A stretch of 13,445 bases of DNA from Micrococcales bacterium (GTDB lineage: Bacteria; Actinomycetota; Actinomycetes; S36-B12), in contig PBWE01000002.1 in assembly GCA_002728915.1 (NCBI GenBank), positions 2,495-15,939 of the forward strand, given 5' to 3'. This document shows, piece after piece, positions 1 to 6,580 of this stretch (positions are counted from its first letter, which is position 1; every line of letters begins with the position of its first letter). The notes beneath the pieces were generated by a model. The model was not told the origin of the DNA and made no database searches. It worked only from the letters and a program-made list of their open reading frames with translations. Both the position numbers and the translations under genes were made by a program.

Positions 1-1401
1 TACGAGGCCGTGGAGCGCCTCGCCATCGCCGACGTGCGTGACGCGCTGGTCATCGTGGAGAAGGCTCCTCGGGAAGCGCGTCTGGACGACATCAAGACCA
101 CCGTGGTCGCCGAATTGGCCGCGAACTTCGAAGGCCGGGAAAAGGAACTCTCCGCGGCATTTAGAGCCGTCACCAAGACAGCGGTGCGCGACCGTGTGCT
201 TCGCGACAAGGTTCGCATCGACGGACGAGGACTCACCGACATTCGTGCGCTGAGCGCCGAGGTAGACATCCTGCCGCGGACCCACGGTTCTGCACTGTTC
301 GAGCGCGGAGAAACGCAGATTCTGGGCGTGACGACACTGAACATGCTGCGCATGGAGCAGCTGTTGGACACGCTGAATCCGGACAACCGCAAGCGGTACA
401 TGCACAACTACAACTTCCCGCCCTACAGCACCGGCGAAACCGGTCGGGTCGGGTCGCCTAAGCGACGCGAAATCGGACACGGTGCGCTCGCCGAACGCGC
501 CCTGTTGCCCGTCCTGCCGACCCGGGAGGAATTCCCCTACGCGATCCGTCAGGTGTCCGAGGCGCTCGGCTCCAACGGCTCGACGTCCATGGGCTCGGTG
601 TGTGCATCGACGATGGCGCTGCTGAACGCGGGGGTTCCGTTGAAGGCTCCTGTCGCGGGTATCGCCATGGGGCTCATCTCCGGTGACGTCGACGGCTCGA
701 CCGAGTACGTCACGTTGACCGACATCCTCGGAGCAGAGGACGCCTACGGCGACATGGACTTCAAGGTTGCCGGCACCCGCGAGTTCGTCACCGCCTTGCA
801 GTTGGACACCAAGCTGGACGGGATTCCTGCGGATATTCTCGCGGGCGCTTTGACCCAGGCTCGGGACGCGCGGATGACGATCCTCGACGTGATGAACGAG
901 GCGATCGACGCCCCGGACGAGATGGCGGATACGGCACCGCGAGTGATCTCGGTGAAGGTCCCCGTCGACAAGATCGGTGAGGTGATCGGGCCGAAGGGCA
1001 AGATCATCAACCAGATCCAGGAAGACACCGGCGCCGACATCACCATCGAGGACGACGGCACGATCTACATCGGTGCGACGGACGGCCCCTCGGCCGAAGC
1101 AGCACGGACGGCGATCAACAACATCGCCAACCCGACGATGCCCGAGGTCGGTGAGCGGTACCTGGGAACCGTCGTCAAGACGACCAACTTCGGTGCCTTC
1201 GTCTCCCTGGTTCCGGGCAAGGACGGCCTGCTCCACATCTCCGAAGTCAAGAAGTTGACCGACAAGAACCGCATCGACACCGTCGAAGAAGTGCTGAACG
1301 TCGGCGACAAGGTGCAGGTAGAGATCAAGGAGATCGATCAGCGCGGCAAGTTGTCGCTGACTCCGGTGCTCGAGAAGAGCGACGAGTCCAGCGAGGCGTG
1401 A
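1..1401 (+). CDS. pnp: Polyribonucleotide nucleotidyltransferase (PNPase / GpsI), 3' portion only
   Basis: 3'-to-5' phosphorolytic exoribonuclease that degrades mRNA in the cytoplasm; actinobacterial homologues are also named guanosine pentaphosphate synthetase I. The reading frame is open from base 1 (Y-E-A-V-E-R), so the gene enters from the left edge. 466 residues are visible against roughly 740 in full-length family members, so the first RNase PH domain is missing. Visible in order: the helical linker, the second RNase PH domain with the phosphate-binding [13 protein letters not shown] stretch (about 571-612) and the acidic [10 protein letters not shown] active-site motif (about 748-777), a KH domain with the GPKGK loop (about 940-1080), and an S1 domain (about 1147-1365) containing TNFGAFV. 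The C-terminus is a short acidic tail. The TGA at 1399 is followed three bases later by the M16 peptidase start, so the two genes are probably co-transcribed. Identification is secure. Confidence 0.97.
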   Translation, partial: YEAVERLAIADVRDALVIVEKAPREARLDDIKTTVVAELAANFEGREKELSAAFRAVTKTAVRDRVLRDKVRIDGRGLTDIRALSAEVDILPRTHGSALFERGETQILGVTTLNMLRMEQLLDTLNPDNRKRYMHNYNFPPYSTGETGRVGSPKRREIGHGALAERALLPVLPTREEFPYAIRQVSEALGSNGSTSMGSVCASTMALLNAGVPLKAPVAGIAMGLISGDVDGSTEYVTLTDILGAEDAYGDMDFKVAGTREFVTALQLDTKLDGIPADILAGALTQARDARMTILDVMNEAIDAPDEMADTAPRVISVKVPVDKIGEVIGPKGKIINQIQEDTGADITIEDDGTIYIGATDGPSAEAARTAINNIANPTMPEVGERYLGTVVKTTNFGAFVSLVPGKDGLLHISEVKKLTDKNRIDTVEEVLNVGDKVQVEIKEIDQRGKLSLTPVLEKSDESSEA

Positions 1402-1404
1402 TCG

Positions 1405-2718
1405 TTGCCTAATCGCGCCCAGACCGCGACGCTTATTCGTGGTGCCGACGGGGGAGTGGTCAAACGGACCGCTCTCCCCGGCGGCCTGCGGGTCATCACC
1501 GAGTACGTACCGGGAGTTCGCTCGGTAGCCCTAGGTGTGTGGGTCGCGGCGGGATCGCGGGACGAACCGGCATCACAGATGGGCTCGGCGCACTTCCTTG
1601 AACACTTGTTGTTCAAGGGGACCGAATCTCGCGACGCCATGACGATCTCCGCCGAGATCGAGTCGGTGGGTGGTGATCTGAACGCGTTCACCACCAAAGA
1701 GCACACCTGCTACCACGCCCGAGTACTCGATGAGCATCTACCGATGGCTCTCGATGTCGTGTGTGATGTGGTGCTGCGCGCAACGTTGACCGGCGACGAC
1801 ATCGAAGCCGAGCGCTCAGTGATCTTCGAAGAGATCGCGATGTATGACGACGAGCCCGGTGAGTTGGTGCACGACGAATTCGCCCTCGCCATGTTCGGGG
1901 ATTCACCACTGGGTCGACCGATTCTCGGCACCGTCGACACGATCACCGCTTTGCCGCAAAGCGCCATTCGTCGCTTCTACCGCAAGGCCTACACCCCGGA
2001 TCGCATGGTTATCTCGGTGGCCGGCAACGTCGACCATGCCCGAGTCGTGCGCCAAATCCGGGAGGTGTTCGCCGATCGACTACAGCCGTCGGTCGACGCG
2101 GCACCGGCTCGAACCGTACGCAAGCGTCGGTGGAGAGCCGACACGGTGCGCATCCTGAGCCGGGCGACCGAGCAGGCGCACGTGATGATGGGAACACCCG
2201 GGCTGGTCCGCGGGGACGAGCGACGCTACGCCGCGGCGGTACTCAGCACCGCCCTCGGTGGTGGGATGAGCTCGCGGCTGTTTCAAGAAGTGCGCGAGAA
2301 GCGCGGCCTGGCGTACTCGGTCTACGCCTACGCCCAGTCGTTCGCTGACGCCGGCGTCTTCGGCATTTACACCGGATGTTTGCCGTCGAAAGCGGACACG
2401 GTGATGGACGTGTGCGTGAGCGAGTTGCAATCCGTGGCGCGCGACGGCCTGACGCCGGAGGAGCTCGAGCGGGCCAAGGGGCAGGTAAAGGGATCCATGG
2501 TGCTGGGCCAAGAAGACCCGGGATCACGCATGTCTCGCAACGCGAAGTCCGAACTCAGCGGGGAGCCGCTGGATGACATGAGTCGCGTCTTGGATCGGGT
2601 CGATGCGGTGACCCGCGACGACGTCCACGCCGTCGCTAGCGACCTTTTCACCCAGAACTTCACCGTCGCGGCGATCGGGCCCTTCGATGCCGGGCATACG
2701 TTCGCGGCCGTCGGATAG
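1405..2718 (+). CDS. M16 family zinc metallopeptidase (processing-peptidase-like)
   Basis: A 437-residue M16 peptidase, the usual length for single-chain bacterial members related to mitochondrial processing peptidase beta. The inverted zinc motif HFLEH is at residues 63-67 (H63, E66, H67) and the third zinc ligand is probably E143 in IFEEIAMYDDEP, about 75 residues downstream as the family requires. The C-terminal half contains the conserved stretch GGGMSSRLFQEVREKRGLAYS. No signal peptide is seen, so it is probably cytoplasmic; natural substrates of these bacterial proteins are poorly defined. The start is TTG at 1405, with a GA-rich stretch (GCGAGG, 1391-1396) as ribosome site inside the end of pnp; a GTG at 1456 is an alternative but would sit directly against its purine run. 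The pnp-M16 pair is conserved in actinobacteria (for example Mycobacterium gpsI-pepR). It ends 4 bp from the oppositely oriented mutarotase-like gene. Confidence 0.93.
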   Translation: MPNRAQTATLIRGADGGVVKRTALPGGLRVITEYVPGVRSVALGVWVAAGSRDEPASQMGSAHFLEHLLFKGTESRDAMTISAEIESVGGDLNAFTTKEHTCYHARVLDEHLPMALDVVCDVVLRATLTGDDIEAERSVIFEEIAMYDDEPGELVHDEFALAMFGDSPLGRPILGTVDTITALPQSAIRRFYRKAYTPDRMVISVAGNVDHARVVRQIREVFADRLQPSVDAAPARTVRKRRWRADTVRILSRATEQAHVMMGTPGLVRGDERRYAAAVLSTALGGGMSSRLFQEVREKRGLAYSVYAYAQSFADAGVFGIYTGCLPSKADTVMDVCVSELQSVARDGLTPEELERAKGQVKGSMVLGQEDPGSRMSRNAKSELSGEPLDDMSRVLDRVDAVTRDDVHAVASDLFTQNFTVAAIGPFDAGHTFAAVG

Positions 2719-2722
2719 CGCT

Positions 2723-3823
2723 CTAGCCGAGGACGAACCCCCAGTCGACCGACGCCGTAACCGATGCGCCGGAGACCGCATCGATGCGCACCGTGCCATT
2801 GCGGGCCGTCGTCACCCGCGAGACCACGTCGAAGTCGGGCCCTACCGGTGCGACCAGATGCGCGGTGCGCAGGTCGAGTTGGTGCTCGTCGTCGAACGCC
2901 TGGAACGTCGCGATGCCGCGGTCGACCAATGGGTTGTCGAGAGAGGCTTCCGGTCCGATGGCGAAGTAGGAACACACGTCTTCTATCCCCATGCGCCCGA
3001 CGTGGCGTCCCTGCCACGGGTCGGCGGTCCGCCCACCGTTGGTGATCCACAGCAACGTCATCGGCAGTGTTCGGACCGATTTGAGTGCGATCCACACGTA
3101 GCCATCGAGAACCATCGCCGACCACCCCAGGTCTCCCGGCTCGGGGTCGTTGACCAACATCACGAGATCTTCGTGGCCAGGCTCGGTCGGGTAGTGCGTC
3201 AGATCGAGGGTGGAACCGTCCATCCGCGGGACGGCCGCGAGGTCAGTGAATTCGGCCCCTGGCTGCAACACCTGGGTTTCACCACGTTCGGGTAGCGAGA
3301 AGAGCGTCGGGTGGACCGAGCAGTACCGCAGGGGACTCGTGGACAACCGGCCCGACCCGGGCGGGAGCGCGGAAAGGTCGAGCACCGGGTGGGTGCCGTA
3401 GTTCCATCGCCCCTGGAGCCCGTTCGAGCGCACCTGTTGATAGAGAACCGCATCGTCGTCGTTGACCGAGACGGTCTTGTGAATGTCGGCGTCGAGATCC
3501 GAGGCGCGCATCGAGAGGGTGATGCTGGAGGGTCCGTGACGATCCACGTGCCATCGGTTGTTCGCCACCTCTCCGTGGATGGGCCCCGCAGCCGTCTCCC
3601 CAAACGGCATGCAGAAGAAGTCCCCGCGCAGGTGGGACAGGATCGGCTCGGTGTCGGGGAAGTCCTGTGGTTGCCACGGTGGCAGGGAGTAGGGCTGAAC
3701 TTCACGGTCGCCCAACACGAAGGTGACCGGTGCGATGTGTGCACCGGTTAGCGTGATCTCTGCGGTGGCACGGGTACTCGCGATCGACACCGATTCGGCC
3801 CCGTGGACAGAGCGCAGATTCAT
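2723..3823 (-). CDS. Aldose 1-epimerase (galactose mutarotase)-like protein
   Basis: 366 residues with the look of a galactose-mutarotase-fold protein: beta-rich sequence, the motif PIHGEVANNRW (residues 81-91) that resembles the HGxxR region of aldose 1-epimerases, a second His in NYGTHPVLDL (H145), and a late acidic residue in GRMGIEDVCSYFA (E281) where these enzymes carry the catalytic Glu. These residue assignments are by eye. If active it would interconvert anomers of an imported sugar or act on a related hexose derivative. No signal peptide, so cytoplasmic. I chose ATG at 3823 because AAAGGTGG lies 9 bases upstream on this strand; the frame stays open upstream to an ATG at 3919, but that start would overlap the divergent kinase gene and adds a segment with no family character. 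It is transcribed away from the sugar operon and probably shares its control region. A substrate-modifying or non-catalytic carbohydrate-binding role cannot be excluded. Confidence 0.72.
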   Translation of the reverse strand: MNLRSVHGAESVSIASTRATAEITLTGAHIAPVTFVLGDREVQPYSLPPWQPQDFPDTEPILSHLRGDFFCMPFGETAAGPIHGEVANNRWHVDRHGPSSITLSMRASDLDADIHKTVSVNDDDAVLYQQVRSNGLQGRWNYGTHPVLDLSALPPGSGRLSTSPLRYCSVHPTLFSLPERGETQVLQPGAEFTDLAAVPRMDGSTLDLTHYPTEPGHEDLVMLVNDPEPGDLGWSAMVLDGYVWIALKSVRTLPMTLLWITNGGRTADPWQGRHVGRMGIEDVCSYFAIGPEASLDNPLVDRGIATFQAFDDEHQLDLRTAHLVAPVGPDFDVVSRVTTARNGTVRIDAVSGASVTASVDWGFVLG

Positions 3824-3911
3824 GGCGATGCACCACCTTTGTTTGATGTCCGGTTGACTGGACCCTAGTGCGAAGTTCTCGGCGCGCGTCGTACCAGAAG
3901 AAAGGTCATCG
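3824..3911. promoter_or_regulatory. Divergent control region with imperfect 16-bp palindrome
   Basis: 88 bp separate the divergent mutarotase-like and P-loop kinase genes. GTCCGGTTGACTGGAC at 3848-3863 is an inverted repeat in which 6 of 8 base pairs match. On the plus strand a weak promoter could be TTGATG (3843-3848), 17 bp, then TAGTGC (3866-3871), which would place the palindrome between the two boxes, a usual repressor position. On the minus strand TAGGGT (reading 3867 to 3862) fits the actinobacterial TANNNT form of a -10 box, without a good -35. Each gene has its own ribosome site at the ends of the gap. Promoter calls are weak; the palindrome is directly visible. Confidence 0.4.
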
Positions 3912-4442
3912 GTGTCCACGCATCCGGTCTACGTGATCAGTGGTGTAGCCGGCAGTGGCAAGACCACACTCGCGCATGCATGGGCGCCGACGATGGGCGC
4001 CGCAGTCGTGGACCTCGACGTCGTCGCAGCGAACGTCGTGGACGCGGCGTTGAGCGAGCACCCCGAGGCAACGCCGTGGCAGATCAATGCTGCCTACCGC
4101 GCACAGCGTTACCAATGCTTGATCGATGCGATCACAACCGAGCGGCGGAGCGCGACCGTGATGGCCGTTGCTCCCTTCACGCAGGAAATCGCGGGCGAAG
4201 CGCCGTGGGTGCAGTTTGTTCGTGACATCGGAGGCGAGCCCGTGCAGCTAGTCTGGATCCAGACGGGTGCACGGGCCCTGAGCGAGCGGATAGCCTCGCG
4301 CGGCGCCGCTCGGGATGAAGGGCGAAGCGACGCGGCCGTCCCTACTCCACCTCCCGCGGTGCCACACCATGCGGTGAACGGGGAGCGTCCCGTCCCCGAG
4401 ATCGTCGCCTCACTTAGATCACGTTTTGGTAACGAAGGGTGA
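3912..4442 (+). CDS. Small P-loop kinase / NTPase (gluconokinase- or AAA_33-like)
   Basis: 176 residues. A Walker A loop GVAGSGKTT (residues 11-19) follows a hydrophobic beta strand at the very N-terminus, as in gluconate kinase and shikimate kinase. DLD at 34-36 sits where these kinases carry an acidic substrate/Mg2+ residue, and an Arg-rich segment around residues 126-138 (ERIASRGAARDEGR) looks like a lid. The C-terminal third contains a proline run (PTPPPAVP) and is not family-typical. GTG start at 3912 is preceded by GAAAGG with a 6-base spacer. It is the first plus-strand gene of the sugar cluster, separated from the PfkB kinase by 105 bp, so a role in phosphorylating the same or a related sugar is a reasonable inference, but the substrate is unknown. 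It could instead be a nucleotide-dependent regulator. The fold is clear; the function is not. Confidence 0.7.
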   Translation: MSTHPVYVISGVAGSGKTTLAHAWAPTMGAAVVDLDVVAANVVDAALSEHPEATPWQINAAYRAQRYQCLIDAITTERRSATVMAVAPFTQEIAGEAPWVQFVRDIGGEPVQLVWIQTGARALSERIASRGAARDEGRSDAAVPTPPPAVPHHAVNGERPVPEIVASLRSRFGNEG

Positions 4443-4547
4443 GACTCCTCGCCCGATGACACTCGAGGGGCACAGACTTCCGTCACCACAGGAGTGACAT
4501 CGATTACCTATGCGAGTGACATCGATTACCTAGGACAGGGAGGCCCG
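4443..4547 (+). promoter_or_regulatory. Leader/control region of the PfkB-to-binding-protein operon
   Basis: This 105-bp gap is by far the largest inside the plus-strand cluster and precedes a chain of tightly packed genes, so it is the likely site of an internal or main promoter. It holds the tandem 19-bp direct repeat described separately, and a short inverted repeat GTCAC (4482-4486) / GTGAC (4494-4498) whose right arm is the start of repeat copy 1. GTGAC recurs in copy 2 (4516-4520). The ribosome site GGGAGG (4538-4543) follows the second repeat by a few bases. I see no convincing -35/-10 pair and no terminator. Confidence 0.45.
4492..4532 (+). repeat. Tandem 19-bp direct repeat, period 22 bp (candidate operator pair)
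   Basis: GAGTGACATCGATTACCTA occurs at 4492-4510 and again, identically, at 4514-4532, separated by TGC. Each copy contains the self-complementary core ATCGAT with a central CG, as many LacI-family operators have, but flanking bases are not palindromic. A 22-bp period puts both copies on nearly the same face of the helix. The repeats lie directly upstream of the PfkB kinase ribosome site. I did not find the 19-mer elsewhere in the window. Confidence 0.85.
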
Positions 4548-5552
4548 ATGGCGATAGTCGTCGTGAATCCCAATCCGGTCTTCGACAGGACCATCGTCGT
4601 CGAGCGATTGATTCCTGGGACGGTGATGCGCACCCTGGAGGTGGAAGTAACCGCAGGTGGCAAGGGCATCAACGTGGCTCGTGCGCTGCGGGCGTTGCAG
4701 GTGCCCGCGAAACTCATCGCCCCCGTAGGTAGGGACGACGGTCAGCGGTATACGCGTCTGTTGTCCGAGGAGGGAGCCGACGTCGAGGTTTTCGATGTCA
4801 GTGGCTTCGTGCGCATCGCCAGCATCTATCGAGAGTCCACCAGTGATCGAGTCACCGTCGTCAACGACGCCGGTCACCGGCTCCCCGAAGCCGAATGGGA
4901 CGCCTTCGTCGAGTTCGCCGCAGATCGGGTGCAGTCAGGTGACCTCGTCCTGGTCATGGGTTCACTACCGGCCGGGCTGCCCGCTGATGCTGCTGCACGT
5001 CTCGTTCGAGCCTGCCATGCCCGTCGAGCCCGGGTGGTCCTCGATACCGCCCCCACGTGGCTGGCGTCCGCAATGTCTGCGCACCCCGACCTCGTTGCCC
5101 CGAATATTCACGAAGCTCACGCGGCGCTGACGTCGTCGGCGACCTCAGTTTTCGATGATTCCACGATGGATGACGCGCGCGCCCGTGCAGAAGCCATGGA
5201 GTTGGCCGACCGTTGTGCCCAGAAGACCACGAACATGGTGTGCGTCACCGCAGGGTCGGCGGGCGTTGCCTTCTCCAGCGGTGACGTGCGCGGCTGGATC
5301 GATGCCCCGGGCGTGGACGTTGTCAGCGCGGTGGGGGCCGGGGACTCGTTCGTCGCGGGTCTTGCGGCACGTTGGCATCACGATCTGGAATCGGGTCGAG
5401 ACGTCGATTGGCCGGCTGCGGTTGGTTTCGGCGTCGCATGCGCGAGCGCTTCGTGTGAAGTGGTGCGTGCGGGTGGAGTCGAGCGATCTCGAGCACGGCA
5501 CATCGCGGCCGAGATGGGTGTGGCGGAAGTTGAGGCGGTGGGAGCGCGATGA
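4548..5552 (+). CDS. PfkB-family sugar-phosphate kinase, 1-phosphofructokinase / tagatose-6-phosphate kinase (FruK/LacC) type
   Basis: 334 residues of the ribokinase-fold FruK/LacC branch. N-terminal strand with NPNPVFDR (residues 7-14; the branch usually reads NPALD), the first PfkB signature AGGKGINVARALR (36-48), the GSLPAG stretch (138-143), and the C-terminal signature AVGAGDSF with catalytic base D266. Members use ATP to add a second phosphate to a ketohexose phosphate, giving fructose-1,6- or tagatose-1,6-bisphosphate. Which sugar is used here is not readable from sequence. ATG at 4548 is preceded by GGGAGG with a 4-base spacer; the in-frame GTG at 4494 lies inside the direct repeat and touches its only purine run, so it was rejected. 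The stop overlaps the LacI start by 4 bases (ATGA). With the LacD/YihT-like aldolase downstream it forms the bisphosphorylate-and-split pair of the tagatose-phosphate type pathway. Confidence 0.88.
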   Translation: MAIVVVNPNPVFDRTIVVERLIPGTVMRTLEVEVTAGGKGINVARALRALQVPAKLIAPVGRDDGQRYTRLLSEEGADVEVFDVSGFVRIASIYRESTSDRVTVVNDAGHRLPEAEWDAFVEFAADRVQSGDLVLVMGSLPAGLPADAAARLVRACHARRARVVLDTAPTWLASAMSAHPDLVAPNIHEAHAALTSSATSVFDDSTMDDARARAEAMELADRCAQKTTNMVCVTAGSAGVAFSSGDVRGWIDAPGVDVVSAVGAGDSFVAGLAARWHHDLESGRDVDWPAAVGFGVACASASCEVVRAGGVERSRARHIAAEMGVAEVEAVGAR

Positions 5553-6580
5553 CGACGCATCCCGTCCGCTTGGCCGACGTTGCCCAGCGCGCCGGCACCA
5601 GCACCAAGACAGCGTCTCGGGTGCTCAACGGTGATCCGCGGGTAGCCGACGACACGCGGCGTCGGGTCCAAGACGCGATGAACGAGCTCGGGTATCAGGT
5701 GGACGTCCTGGCCCGCTCCCTGCGCACCGGTGTGGACGAGACCATCGCCGTGGTGGTGCCCACCATCGGTGACCCGTTCTTCGCCAGCATGATCGAAGAA
5801 ATCGAGCGCGCCGCTTTCGAGAGTGGAATCAAGGTGCTCGTGGCCACGAACTCGCGCGATCCTCGGGAAGAACAGCGGGTGATCGACAGCCTCTTGGCTC
5901 GACGCGTCGCCGGCATCATCGTGGCTCCCTTCTTGGCCGACTACTCATTCCTCACGGCAGTGCGAACACCTGTGGTCTTCTTGGACCGTCGCCCCGAAGG
6001 GCTGGATTCCGGGGCGATTCTCGTCGACGACCACGGATGGGCCAAGCGGGCGACCGAGCACCTGTGTCGGCATGGTCATGAGCGGATAGCCATCGTGACT
6101 GACGACATGAGAATCAAGACCTCCGCCTACCGGCTTCAGGGTTACCGAAGCGCGCTGCGCGAGTGGTCCCTGGATGTGGACTCTCACCTGGAGGCCCTCG
6201 ACTGCGAGCGGGCCGATGACGCCTACCGGGCGACGCTCGAGCTCCTCGACCTCGCGCAGCCGCCGACGGGAATCTTCAGCGCCCGCTCCGAAACGACCGT
6301 CGGCGTGATCAAGGCTTTGCACCACCAGGACCGCACAGATATGGCGTTGGTGTCTTTCGGAGACGTGGAACTGGCGGACCTGCTCTCGCCTTCGGTCACC
6401 GTCGTTGACCACGGCCCCCGGATACTGGCCCGGCGGGCACTGGATCGGCTGCGCCGACGGATGCACGGTGATGCGGACATCCCTGACGACGAGATCATCG
6501 ACATGAGGCTGATCGAACGTGGATCCGGTGAGATCCGCCCCCGGGTTGCTACGGCCGCAGCCGGTGGTGGTGTCCGGTGA
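5549..6580 (+). CDS. LacI-family transcriptional repressor
   Basis: 343 residues. N-terminal helix-turn-helix (about residues 7-27, RLADVAQRAGTSTKTASRVL), followed by the LNGDPRVADDTRRRV helix and a hinge with ARSL (55-58), whose Leu normally inserts into the operator minor groove. The hinge reads GYQVDVLARSL rather than the common GYxPN form. From about residue 65 (IAVVVPTIGDPFF) a periplasmic-binding-protein-like effector domain runs to near the end; the distal SFGDVELADLLSPSVTVVDHGP corresponds to the family's FDD...PxLT region. It would bind the imported sugar or a phosphorylated intermediate and release the operator. Its ATG overlaps the PfkB stop and its TGA overlaps the FGGY start, so it is translated as part of the operon it probably controls, giving negative feedback. 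Candidate sites are the direct repeats at 4492-4532 and the palindrome at 3848-3863. Confidence 0.93.
   Translation: MTTHPVRLADVAQRAGTSTKTASRVLNGDPRVADDTRRRVQDAMNELGYQVDVLARSLRTGVDETIAVVVPTIGDPFFASMIEEIERAAFESGIKVLVATNSRDPREEQRVIDSLLARRVAGIIVAPFLADYSFLTAVRTPVVFLDRRPEGLDSGAILVDDHGWAKRATEHLCRHGHERIAIVTDDMRIKTSAYRLQGYRSALREWSLDVDSHLEALDCERADDAYRATLELLDLAQPPTGIFSARSETTVGVIKALHHQDRTDMALVSFGDVELADLLSPSVTVVDHGPRILARRALDRLRRRMHGDADIPDDEIIDMRLIERGSGEIRPRVATAAAGGGVR

Noticed and set aside
3824-3919. 32-residue N-terminal extension of the mutarotase-like protein
   Set aside because: It would cross the whole divergent control region and the kinase start; ATG at 3823 has a good ribosome site.
4447-4468. 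CCTCG/CGAGG inverted repeat after the P-loop kinase as a terminator
   Set aside because: Only 5 bp of stem around a 12-base loop and no U-run; too weak.
4492-4532. CRISPR array or insertion-element ends
   Set aside because: Only two copies with a 3-bp spacer, no transposase or cas genes in the window.
4494-4547. Earlier GTG start for the PfkB kinase
   Set aside because: No usable ribosome site spacing, and the added residues come from the 19-bp repeat; ATG 4548 has GGGAGG correctly placed.
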